Shown: piece after piece, positions 1 through 7,133 of the stretch
Layout of the letters: every line of letters begins with the position of its first letter
How positions within the stretch are numbered: position 1 is the stretch's first letter
Source of the DNA: Chitinophaga sp. CF118
GTDB taxonomy: Bacteria > Bacteroidota > Bacteroidia > Chitinophagales > Chitinophagaceae
DNA length: 64,000 nt
Direction: 5' to 3'
Assembly: GCF_900112615.1 (NCBI RefSeq)
Contig: NZ_FOMK01000002.1
Span: forward strand, 983,435-1,047,434
The notes under the pieces: generated by a model
Database searches by the model: none
The model's input: only the letters and a program-made list of their open reading frames with translations
Told to the model about the DNA's origin: nothing
Translations under genes and position numbers: made by a program

Positions 1-2
1 TA

Positions 3-371
3 CCCGAAAGCTGGTTCCTGCATCAATTACCTTCCCTCCCGTCAGACCTCGAAAACTATGTCCTTAAACCGCTCTTCTCCTTCGCCGGACAAGGAGTTGT
101 GATAGATATTACTCAACAAGATCTTGATAATATCACCGATCCGGAAAACTGGATCATTCAACGTAAAGTACAGTATGCCCGCGCTATCGAAACTCCTGAT
201 GGCCCCGCCTATTGTGAGATCCGTATGATGTACCTCTGGCCGGATGGTGCTGAACGTCCGCTGTTGGTCCATAACCTCGCCAGGATCAGTAAAAGTAAAA
301 TGATAGGTGTTACGAAAGATAAATCAGATACCTGGGTGGGGGGAAGCTGCGCTTTCTTCGAAGCTCCGTAA
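3..371 (+). CDS. C-terminal part of a probable ATP-grasp-fold protein (cut by window edge)
   Basis: The frame is open from the first bases of the window, so the gene starts upstream and only about 122 C-terminal residues are visible. The segment has the pattern LKPLFSFAGQGV, then a stretch with NWIIQRKVQYA, then EIRMMYLWPDG and a final NLARISKSKMIG. A glycine-rich loop after a Lys-Pro, followed by an E-I-R strand, is typical of the nucleotide-binding half of ATP-grasp-like enzymes, including circularly permuted ones. The substrate cannot be guessed. The internal ATG at 99 is not taken as the start because the frame upstream of it keeps the same composition and motif. The fold call is inference from pattern only. 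Confidence 0.55.
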   Translation, partial: PESWFLHQLPSLPSDLENYVLKPLFSFAGQGVVIDITQQDLDNITDPENWIIQRKVQYARAIETPDGPAYCEIRMMYLWPDGAERPLLVHNLARISKSKMIGVTKDKSDTWVGGSCAFFEAP

Positions 372-576
372 TCTTTACATGGATTGCATTGATCAATAAA
401 TACACTGCATCTGCCTGTTTAGTTTTTTAATTTGGCTTTAGAATATGATTATAAATTAGATCATTATTATACTTCACCTGTTTTCACGGCAGATAAGGTG
501 TATTTATCGATCAATTGCAATCACATTCTATCTGGAGTTCGTAATGCGCACTATATTTGTATTGGGTTATGTTATA

Positions 577-1236
577 TTATTTTGCAACTGCCACAGCCGT
601 TTCGGTTTTCGAAAGTTTTATCAGGTCCAGCAGATAGTTGACCAATTCGTGGATGTTACTGTAGGCCGAAAATTGATAGGGTCTACGGCCTCCGTCGAGG
701 TCAGACTGGTTTCTTGCCAATGACCATTCACTGTTCGCCAGTCCGGTTGTCATAAAGGGGATTAATGTCGAGAAAATATCCGTTGCCTTTTGGTAGTCCG
801 GCAAATGCTCTTTTACATCGGCAATAATGTCATCACATTTTGCAAATGATTTGGTGGTTCTTACAAAATGCAGCAACACAAAATATTCGAAACATTTCGC
901 GGTGAATGCTATCCGGATTGGCGGTCTTGAGGTGAGGGCCTGCTCAAAGGTATCGGCTACATTTGCATGGCCATCAAGATCAAAAACTATCCAGACGAAA
1001 TCATAGGGATCGTCCTTTTTGGCGGCTTTCATCTTTGCCTTTGCCTCCGTTACCAAACCACGCGGCGAATGATCTTTTGGCTTATATATTTCGACGTTGA
1101 TCGCTGCGAATTGCCGTCTGTATTCTTCTTTAGTAGTTAAACCCTTAAAATAAAGTTCTTCCGTTTCTCCTTCACAAAGTATCAGCCCGCGTTTCAGAAA
1201 GGAAACCCTGGGTCTTGGTTTTCTGTAGTAGCCCAT
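577..1236 (-). CDS. rloB: RloB-like protein, TOPRIM-like putative nuclease
   Basis: A 219-residue protein resembling the RloB family (named from genes linked to type I restriction loci in Campylobacter). Near the N-terminus it reads LILCEGETEELYF, with Glu22 and Glu24, and later WIVFDLDG with Asp86 and Asp88. This E...DxD layout is that of TOPRIM-type metal-binding nuclease domains. The start is placed at the ATG at 1236, because the longer frame would reach into the upstream ATPase gene; it lies one base after the rloA stop codon, so translation is probably coupled. With RloA it forms an ATPase plus TOPRIM pair like those in anti-phage systems such as PARIS and OLD-type systems. Nuclease activity is inferred, not shown. 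Confidence 0.75.
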   Translation of the reverse strand: MGYYRKPRPRVSFLKRGLILCEGETEELYFKGLTTKEEYRRQFAAINVEIYKPKDHSPRGLVTEAKAKMKAAKKDDPYDFVWIVFDLDGHANVADTFEQALTSRPPIRIAFTAKCFEYFVLLHFVRTTKSFAKCDDIIADVKEHLPDYQKATDIFSTLIPFMTTGLANSEWSLARNQSDLDGGRRPYQFSAYSNIHELVNYLLDLIKLSKTETAVAVAK

Positions 1237-1237
1237 C

Positions 1238-2518
1238 TCAAAACTTAAAGTCAAGGTTATAATCAGAAATAACTGGTATGCCGCCGAAGCGACCATTCAT
1301 ATACCACTTATCCAATGGAATGTCTTTTCTAATGCCTGTGATATCCGCTACAGAATAATAATGGCTACAACCCTGATATTCTTTTTCGGAAATCCAGATC
1401 TGGTCTCTCCGGAACAAATTATTATCCAGCAAGGAAACATCATGGGTAGCAAATATCAGTTGTGCATTATTTGGGTTAGTCTTAGGCTCATTAAAAAGAT
1501 TGATCAGCGCTCTGGTTAGCTTAGGATGCAAACTTTTATCCAGTTCGTCAATCAATAAAGTCTGACCATCTCTTAATGTTTCAATGATCAATCCGCCGAT
1601 AATAATTAATTTAAGCGTCCCGGTAGATTGATCCGTTAGTTTTAGTTCCGTCAATCCGACTTCTTTATCCGAATCAAAAAGCTTATGACTGGTTCCTGCC
1701 TGGAATTTATACCGGTCAATAAAAGCACGTTTTTCGACTTCGCTCATGCCTTCCGGCAAAGTGTCAGGGTCAATTTGATTATCCCGGAAAATAAATGATT
1801 CAATATTGATATCGGCAGCCTTAATCAGCTTTGTTAAATTATCACTGAAAAGTTTGTGATTTTCGCTACCAAGGCGTGCGCTATACAAATGTATTAAGGT
1901 GTTCTCTATTGATGAATCATGATCCAGGTAGGAAAAAAGTAACTGCGAGAAAAACTGAAAAGGATAATAAAGCGACTGCAATTTCTCTGAACCAACTTTA
2001 GAAAGATAAAGTTGGTTTTCATAAAGGGTATGTTCAATATCTTTCTTCCGGCCGGTTAATCGATCACCATACACAATCTGCATACCTTCCCGTTCGAATA
2101 ATTTAGCACGTTGCGTCTTCGGATAAAAATGTAATTTTTCATACTGGATCGCCGTTTCCGTATAGCCAATCTCGTAGCGGTATTTAATATTATCCTCAGC
2201 GATAAATTCAATTTTAAATTCGACTGGCTCCGCCAGATTTTTAACGTCTAATTTGTATGGCTCATACTCAGGTATTTTTGACCCTACCTTATTCCGGGAC
2301 GACGTTATAACCAAATATTGTAATGCAGTTATCGCCTTTAGCAAATTGCTTTTACCGGACGCATTGCGCCCATAAATTATAGCCGAACTTAAAACGTGAA
2401 CATTGTTTTTTAAAACGACAGCATCCTCATTTCCACTAGTGGCCTTATCCGCAAGTAGACTGAAAACCTGCCAATCTCTTACAGATCTGTAGTTCCGAAA
2501 CTCGAATTGTAGTATCAT
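1238..2518 (-). CDS. rloA: RloA-like AAA15-family ATPase
   Basis: A 426-residue ABC/SMC-like ATPase of the AAA15 (COG1106) type. It opens with a strand reading FEFRNYRSV, followed by the Walker A loop GRNASGKSN at residues 50-58. Late in the protein are Walker B (LLIDELDKSLHP) and the switch His region (LIFATHDVSLLD). The middle, roughly residues 150-310, is the variable coiled-coil/insertion part. It is the first gene of a two-gene unit with RloB, one base apart. In known systems such ATPases sense phage proteins or DNA ends and hold or release the TOPRIM effector. That role here is inferred from the family and the pairing. Confidence 0.8.
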   Translation of the reverse strand: MILQFEFRNYRSVRDWQVFSLLADKATSGNEDAVVLKNNVHVLSSAIIYGRNASGKSNLLKAITALQYLVITSSRNKVGSKIPEYEPYKLDVKNLAEPVEFKIEFIAEDNIKYRYEIGYTETAIQYEKLHFYPKTQRAKLFEREGMQIVYGDRLTGRKKDIEHTLYENQLYLSKVGSEKLQSLYYPFQFFSQLLFSYLDHDSSIENTLIHLYSARLGSENHKLFSDNLTKLIKAADINIESFIFRDNQIDPDTLPEGMSEVEKRAFIDRYKFQAGTSHKLFDSDKEVGLTELKLTDQSTGTLKLIIIGGLIIETLRDGQTLLIDELDKSLHPKLTRALINLFNEPKTNPNNAQLIFATHDVSLLDNNLFRRDQIWISEKEYQGCSHYYSVADITGIRKDIPLDKWYMNGRFGGIPVISDYNLDFKF

Positions 2519-2708
2519 ATACCTAAATTATACATAAATATGCATATTATCTACAAATTTCATAACAATTTCGGTAATTATAAGGGATCTATTCTAAAAT
2601 CCTGATGCAAATCGAAAGCTATAAGGGGGTTAAATAGGGATTTACTTGCAAATGAAAGTTAGGTACTCATGCAACAGTGTGCCTTTATTAAAGTCAGTTG
2701 AATAGGGA

Positions 2709-2770
2709 TCTACCTACAAAGGAAAGGGCTCTGAAGCATTCGCTTCAAAGCCCTTTCCTTTGTAGGTAGA
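2709..2770. repeat. Long near-perfect hairpin (28-bp stem, 4-base loop)
   Basis: Bases 2709-2730 are exactly complementary to 2749-2770. The inner six-base arms TGAAGC / GCTTCA close on a four-base loop, with one mismatch between outer and inner stems. The phrase AATAGGGAT-T/C-TAC also occurs at about 2634 as a degenerate direct copy of the left arm. It lies between the rhodanese gene and rloA on the minus strand and could act as a terminator, a processing site or a small inverted-repeat element. Confidence 0.7.
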
Positions 2771-2791
2771 CTACAGAGTTAAATTATATAG

Positions 2792-2848
2792 CATATTGCT
2801 ACAAACACAAGGCTCTTTTACCGGAGCCATATTGTTAGTAGCAATATG
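2792..2848 (-). terminator. Probable terminator after the rhodanese gene
   Basis: Outer arms CATATTGCTAC (2792-2802) and GTAGCAATATG (2838-2848) are exact complements, with an inner GGCTC/GAGCC stem. It lies 20 bases beyond the rhodanese stop codon on the minus strand. Confidence 0.55.
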
Positions 2849-2867
2849 TTCTTAAATTTCTGAGTTA

Positions 2868-3176
2868 TTATTTACCGAACTTCTCCTGCCATGCCAGTAC
2901 TCCGCCGGTCAGGTTCTTGATGTTCTGAAAACCCATTGTTTCCAGCACCATAGCTGCCTGTCCGCTACGGGCACCACTACGGCAATACACGATTACTTCT
3001 TCATCGCGCAGTTCATCAATCTCATCTACCTGCATAGCACGGATATCACCCAGGGGAATCAATATTCCTCCAATGTTGAATTCCGCATGCTCATGAGGTT
3101 CCCTTACATCAACAATATGCAGCTTTTCGCCGCTATCAATACGTTTTTTCAGAGTTTCTGCTGTGATATTTTCCAT
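2868..3176 (-). CDS. Rhodanese-like sulfurtransferase (single domain)
   Basis: A 102-residue protein consisting of one rhodanese domain. It has the N-terminal VDVREPHEHAEFNIGG motif and the active-site loop YCRSGARSG, where the Cys carries the persulfide. The family moves sulfane sulfur from thiosulfate or persulfides to acceptors in the cytoplasm. The start is the ATG at 3176 (MENITAETL): the longer frame would overlap the preceding gene and adds basic residues unlike the family. It is 31 bases downstream of the PASTA gene on the same strand, so cotranscription is likely. Its physiological acceptor is unknown. Confidence 0.9.
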   Translation of the reverse strand: MENITAETLKKRIDSGEKLHIVDVREPHEHAEFNIGGILIPLGDIRAMQVDEIDELRDEEVIVYCRSGARSGQAAMVLETMGFQNIKNLTGGVLAWQEKFGK

Positions 3177-3207
3177 CACTTTAAGTTTTAGTGTAAATGA
3201 TTGTTTA

Positions 3208-4059
3208 TTAATTTTCCTCTGCCGGTGCCGCAACTTCTGAATCCTTTGAAGGTCTGGTATTTGATAACCAGATATCTATACTTTCTCCCGCTCTCACTTT
3301 GTTCGTTTCATTCAGATTATTCCTCGGCATCGGGCTTTGTTTTGTTACATAAGCATTCAGTGTATCACCTACGCCCGGATCTATTAACACCGTACCTATT
3401 GAAAGGTTGCTGGCACTCAATGTTTCTTTTGCTTCCAGGAAGGTAAGTCCTATCAGGTTAGGAGCCGGATTTTCTGTACTACCGGTACCACTGCTCAATA
3501 CCAGGGTAATATTACTTCCTTCCGGAATCATTTTTCCCGGTTTCAGCACCTTACCATTCAGCAATTGCTGTAATACGGTATTGGTAGCAAAATCCGGTTT
3601 ATAAATAGTATCTCCCACATTCAGCCTAAGACTGCGAAGCATCATTTCAGCACTGCGGAAGGTAAACCCTTCCAGGTCTGGCATGGCTACCATAGGAGGT
3701 ACTACTTTATTGATAGTCAGATAGATAGTGCGACCCACCTTTACGGTAGCTCCCTTTTCAGGTGTTTGCTCCCATACTGCCAGTGCAGGTATACTGTCTA
3801 TATATATAGAGTCTCTCACATCAACATTAAATCCTTCCTTCTCCAGGATCATAGTAGCCTCCTGTACATTCTTTTTATATACATCAGGCACTGTCAGTGT
3901 ATCTCCATGCTTGGTGATTACACCCAGCGATAAGAAGAACACCAGCCCCAATAGGAGAATTGACCCCACTGCCACAGCGAGATTAAAGCCAAAGGAGCGT
4001 TTTGTTATTGATTTCAACACAAACTTTATTTTAACTTTTAATTGATCTAAGGAAGGCAT
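3208..4059 (-). CDS. PASTA-domain membrane protein
   Basis: A 283-residue protein with a short basic cytoplasmic N-terminus, one membrane segment at about residues 25-48, then three PASTA repeats (about 50-118, 119-190 and 191-270) and a short acidic tail. Each repeat carries the family's VPDVYKKNVQEA- or MPDLEGFTFRSA-type opening. PASTA domains bind unlinked peptidoglycan or muropeptides. There is no kinase domain, unlike the PknB-type PASTA kinases of Gram-positives, so this is a stand-alone periplasmic sensor or cell-wall binder. It sits 25 bases after the D-Ala-D-Ala ligase gene, which supports a cell-wall role. Confidence 0.9.
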   Translation of the reverse strand: MPSLDQLKVKIKFVLKSITKRSFGFNLAVAVGSILLLGLVFFLSLGVITKHGDTLTVPDVYKKNVQEATMILEKEGFNVDVRDSIYIDSIPALAVWEQTPEKGATVKVGRTIYLTINKVVPPMVAMPDLEGFTFRSAEMMLRSLRLNVGDTIYKPDFATNTVLQQLLNGKVLKPGKMIPEGSNITLVLSSGTGSTENPAPNLIGLTFLEAKETLSASNLSIGTVLIDPGVGDTLNAYVTKQSPMPRNNLNETNKVRAGESIDIWLSNTRPSKDSEVAAPAEEN

Positions 4060-4084
4060 TTATAGGATATGAGTTGATGTAAAA

Positions 4085-5125
4085 TTAAAACCTTTTCAGG
4101 CAGTCTTCAATTAATGTGCCGTAAAACTCCTGGAGCGTTTTACCTGCGGCCCTAACCATCTGGGGAACGATGCTGTTCTCTGATTGTCCGGGCATTGTAT
4201 TGACTTCCAGGAAAAACAGGCGCTTACCGGATTCTTCCCAGATAAAGTCCATCCGCACAATACCACGGCAATTTAACCTGTTATACAGTTCTTCCGCCGT
4301 TTTACCAATGAGGGTAGCTACTTCTTCCGGCACTTCTGCGGGAGTTACCTCCTTAGACATACCGGGTACATATTTCGCCTCATAATCAAAGAATTCTTTA
4401 CTGCTGATGATCTCTGTCAGTGGTAATACAGTGAATTCGCCATCTACCCGGTACAATCCGCAGGTGATTTCCCTTCCTTTCACAAACTCTTCTATCAGGA
4501 TCTGCGCATCTTCATTAAAGGCTTTGGTGATAGCATCCTGTAATTCATCTGCTTTATTCACCTTAGACATGCCGATGCTGCTGCCTCCTTCTGCTGGTTT
4601 TACAAATACCGGCAGTTTCAGTTCCTGCAGGATAGCTTTTGTATCGTAAGGTTGATCTTTGAATATATGTACTGATTTTGAAACGTTTACAACGTTTAAT
4701 GCAGCCACTACCTTGTTACAATAACTTTTATTAAAGGTGAGCGCAGAGGTTACCATACCACAGCTGGTAAATGGAATACCAAGCATTTCAAAATACCCCT
4801 GTAAACGGCCATCTTCGCCCGGTGTACCATGAATGCCGATGAATACCGCGTCGAATTTTACCTTTTTACCGTTGATTGTCAATGAAAAATCGTTCTTGTC
4901 TACCGCAATTGCTTGTCCGTCAGGGCCTATATGAGTCCAGCTCTCTTCATAAATAACTACCGGTCCGTCAGGGCCTTTATCAGCCCAGCTCTTTTTGCTG
5001 ATTTCTATCTTATATACATTATAGATATTACTGTCAATGTTTCTTTCAATTACGGCCGCACTTTTCACGGATATTACATATTCTCCGGAGTACCCGCCGG
5101 CTACAAGGGCGATGTTCTTTTTCAT
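4085..5125 (-). CDS. ddl: D-alanine--D-alanine ligase
   Basis: A 346-residue ATP-grasp ligase that joins two D-alanines for the peptidoglycan stem peptide in the cytoplasm. The N-terminal AGGYSGEYVISVKSA is the family's first substrate loop. GSSIGMSKV is the ATP-binding loop, RMDFIWEE and FLEVNTMPGQSENSIVP hold the metal- and D-Ala-binding residues. Length fits the family. It leads a minus-strand group with the PASTA and rhodanese genes (25- and 31-base gaps). An in-frame duplication-like stretch near residues 45-80 repeats a GPDG-containing motif (KGPDGPVVIYEESW / IGPDGQAIAVDK), an unusual insertion for Ddl. Confidence 0.95.
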   Translation of the reverse strand: MKKNIALVAGGYSGEYVISVKSAAVIERNIDSNIYNVYKIEISKKSWADKGPDGPVVIYEESWTHIGPDGQAIAVDKNDFSLTINGKKVKFDAVFIGIHGTPGEDGRLQGYFEMLGIPFTSCGMVTSALTFNKSYCNKVVAALNVVNVSKSVHIFKDQPYDTKAILQELKLPVFVKPAEGGSSIGMSKVNKADELQDAITKAFNEDAQILIEEFVKGREITCGLYRVDGEFTVLPLTEIISSKEFFDYEAKYVPGMSKEVTPAEVPEEVATLIGKTAEELYNRLNCRGIVRMDFIWEESGKRLFFLEVNTMPGQSENSIVPQMVRAAGKTLQEFYGTLIEDCLKRF

Positions 5126-5195
5126 ATGTTATTTAATAATAAGCGGCTAAAGTTAATAGAAAATTGGGGGATGTCCAGTTTTTTTGCTTCTAAAA

Positions 5196-5238
5196 GCAAA
5201 AGGGAGAAGCGGATTTTCTCCACCTCTCCCTTTTTTGC
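5196..5238 (-). terminator. Terminator between ferredoxin and ddl
   Basis: GCAAAAGGGAGA (5196-5207) pairs with TCTCCC-T-rich-GC (5225-5238). On the minus strand the stem is followed by a T-rich run, placing it at the end of the ferredoxin transcript and separating it from ddl. Confidence 0.55.
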
Positions 5239-5303
5239 TCCGGCATGCGTTCCGATTTACATCGATGACCAGTTACCGGGAAAATTCCTTAAGCTTCCTG
5301 TAA

Positions 5304-5651
5304 TTAAATGTGTAATTTTTCTTTCTTAGCCAACAGTTCGTCCACAGTTTCCTGGTACATTTCATCCGGAACACAGCAATCTACCGGGCAAACGGCAGCG
5401 CATTGAGGTTCTTCATGGAATCCCTGGCACTCAGTACACTTGTTGGGAACGATATAATAATTGTCTACACTGACAGGTGCATTACGTTTTTCGGCATCGA
5501 TGCTAGTTCCATCCATAAGCACATAAGTGCCCTTAATAGTGGTTCCATCGGACATCGCCCACTCTACGCCACCCTCATAAATAGCGTTATTTGGGCACTC
5601 CGGTTCACACGCACCACAGTTAATACATTCATCTGTTATCTTAATTGCCAT
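5304..5651 (-). CDS. 4Fe-4S dicluster ferredoxin
   Basis: A 115-residue electron carrier with two cysteine clusters: [12 protein letters not shown] near the N-terminus and a second set [21 protein letters not shown] around residues 70-92. A loop of about 30 residues separates them, as in Alvin/Clostridium-type bacterial ferredoxins with an insertion. It transfers electrons in the cytoplasm; the partner enzyme is not visible. It is transcribed divergently from the acyl-CoA reductase gene, from a promoter region of about 80 bases where both strands carry a TAnnTTTG box. Confidence 0.93.
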   Translation of the reverse strand: MAIKITDECINCGACEPECPNNAIYEGGVEWAMSDGTTIKGTYVLMDGTSIDAEKRNAPVSVDNYYIVPNKCTECQGFHEEPQCAAVCPVDCCVPDEMYQETVDELLAKKEKLHI

Positions 5652-5683
5652 GTTATAAACTTTTTGTTTAAGTGGTAAGCCAT

Positions 5684-5702
5684 TAATTTTGTGACAAAAA
5701 TA
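5684..5702. promoter_or_regulatory. Overlapping divergent promoters (ferredoxin / acyl-CoA reductase)
   Basis: On the plus strand TAATTTTG (5684-5691) fits the Bacteroidetes -7 box TAnnTTTG. On the minus strand TATTTTTG reads from 5702 to 5695. The boxes are only three bases apart, so polymerases for the two genes should compete for the same short region. Confidence 0.5.
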
Positions 5703-5734
5703 GAATTTAAAAAGCTAATTATATATACATTTTC

Positions 5735-6742
5735 ATGAGTAGTACAGAAAAAGTAGCAGCACTGGTTCGATTGGGCCAATACCTGGCAGGAAATGATCAG
5801 GCGCTTCAGATCGCTAAGGATAAGGCTTCCCAGGCAAACGGATGGTTCACTCCCGAGTTCATAGATTTGGCTTTGCAAAATATTTGCCGTTATTATCTGG
5901 ATGAGTCTAAGCTGACCGCCTGGCTACAATCCTATTCCGGGAATGGTACCGTACAAGCGCCACGGTTAGTGGGGATTGTAGCTGCCGGCAACATTCCGCT
6001 GGTTTGTTTTCACGACTGGCTCTGTGGTTTCCTCAGCGGTCATAAGGTACGCCTCAAGCTCTCTTCCAAAGATGTAGTACTGATGCAACACATTCTTGAC
6101 AAGGTCAACGAATGGTACCCCGCATTTGCAGAACAGACCGTGGTAATGGATATGCTGAAGAATTGTGATGCCTACATCGCCACCGGTAGTAATAACTCTG
6201 CCCGTTATTTCCAGTACTATTTTGCCCAATATCCGAATATCATCCGCCGGAACCGGACTTCCGTAGCCATCCTGGATGGTACCGAAACACCGGAAGAGCT
6301 GACAGCCCTTGCAGATGATGCTATGCTCTACTTTGGCCTTGGCTGCCGGAATGTGACCAAAGTATTTGTTCCGGAAAATTACAATTTTGAACCACTCCTG
6401 AAGGCTTTCCGTAAATATGATTACCTGGCAGATTATCATAAGTTCAAGAATAACTATGATTACAACCTGGCCCTGCTCCTGCTAAACAGCAGTCCTTATA
6501 TGACGAATGACTGCTTGTTGCTTCACGAATCGCCATCCCTGTTTTCGCCAATCAGTATGCTGCATTATAGCTATTATACGGATTACGCAACCCAGGCACA
6601 GGAATTACAAGGGCATGAAGACCTGCAATGTCTTGTAGGTCATGGCTTTACCCCTTTTGGTACAGCCCAGCAGCCCAGTTTGTATGACTATGCAGATGGA
6701 ATAGATACGATGAAATTCCTTGTGGATCTGACTAAAGAGTAA
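5735..6742 (+). CDS. Acyl-CoA reductase, LuxC-like family
   Basis: A 335-residue protein of the acyl-CoA reductase (LuxC-related) family common in Bacteroidetes. Such enzymes reduce acyl-CoA to an aldehyde using NAD(P)H and belong to the aldehyde-dehydrogenase superfamily. Seen here: a Rossmann-like segment around residues 70-100 (GIVAAGNIPLVCFHDWLCG), ATGSNNSARYF, and GLGCRNVTKVFVPENY, where the Cys is the candidate nucleophile. The C-terminal part ends with QCLVGHGFTPFGTAQQPSL. It is shorter than true LuxC (about 480 residues). The adjacent divergent ferredoxin suggests a redox link, but the physiological substrate is unknown. Confidence 0.85.
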   Translation: MSSTEKVAALVRLGQYLAGNDQALQIAKDKASQANGWFTPEFIDLALQNICRYYLDESKLTAWLQSYSGNGTVQAPRLVGIVAAGNIPLVCFHDWLCGFLSGHKVRLKLSSKDVVLMQHILDKVNEWYPAFAEQTVVMDMLKNCDAYIATGSNNSARYFQYYFAQYPNIIRRNRTSVAILDGTETPEELTALADDAMLYFGLGCRNVTKVFVPENYNFEPLLKAFRKYDYLADYHKFKNNYDYNLALLLLNSSPYMTNDCLLLHESPSLFSPISMLHYSYYTDYATQAQELQGHEDLQCLVGHGFTPFGTAQQPSLYDYADGIDTMKFLVDLTKE

Positions 6743-6755
6743 ATAAGGCGTTGAG

Positions 6756-6882
6756 AACTGATGGGTTAATCTTTTGGGCCAGGAGTATAACGGTATTCAT
6801 CCTTTATGCCAGGAATTGATGGGGGTAATCTTTTGGCCAGGAGCATAAAGGTATTCATCCTTTTATGCCAGGAATTAGTGGA
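6756..6882. repeat. Two-copy tandem repeat of about 63-65 bp
   Basis: A block containing AATCTTTTGG-GCCAGGAG, then GGTATTCATCC-TTTATGCCAGGAATT occurs twice head to tail (about 6756-6818 and 6819-6882) with a few substitutions. It lies in the 390-base gap between the acyl-CoA reductase and htrA genes and encodes nothing obvious. Confidence 0.7.
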
Positions 6883-7057
6883 GGAACCTTTCGGGTTTTG
6901 ATGTTTATAACATTTTGTCTGATTTTAACGTTATTCTGACAGTAGCTATGATATCCTGTCATACCTTACATAGCTACCTATTAAGATGATATTAACTTTT
7001 CATATAAAAATGTGTTAAAGTAATAGGAGCGGACGCCAACGGATTCATCCGCGCCCT

Positions 7058-7065
7058 TAAATTTG
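7058..7065 (+). promoter_or_regulatory. Candidate -7 box for the HtrA gene
   Basis: TAAATTTG fits TAnnTTTG and lies 69 bases before the htrA start codon. No good -33 TTTG is visible at the right spacing. Confidence 0.45.
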
Positions 7066-7133
7066 TATGAGAGGCATGTAAATTGATACCATTCCTTATA
7101 CATTAAACACCCAATAACTTAAACATTTACAGT

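Noticed and set aside
432..641. 69-codon plus-strand frame after the first gene
   Set aside because: It overlaps the end of rloB on the other strand, has no motif, and its composition matches noncoding AT-rich DNA.
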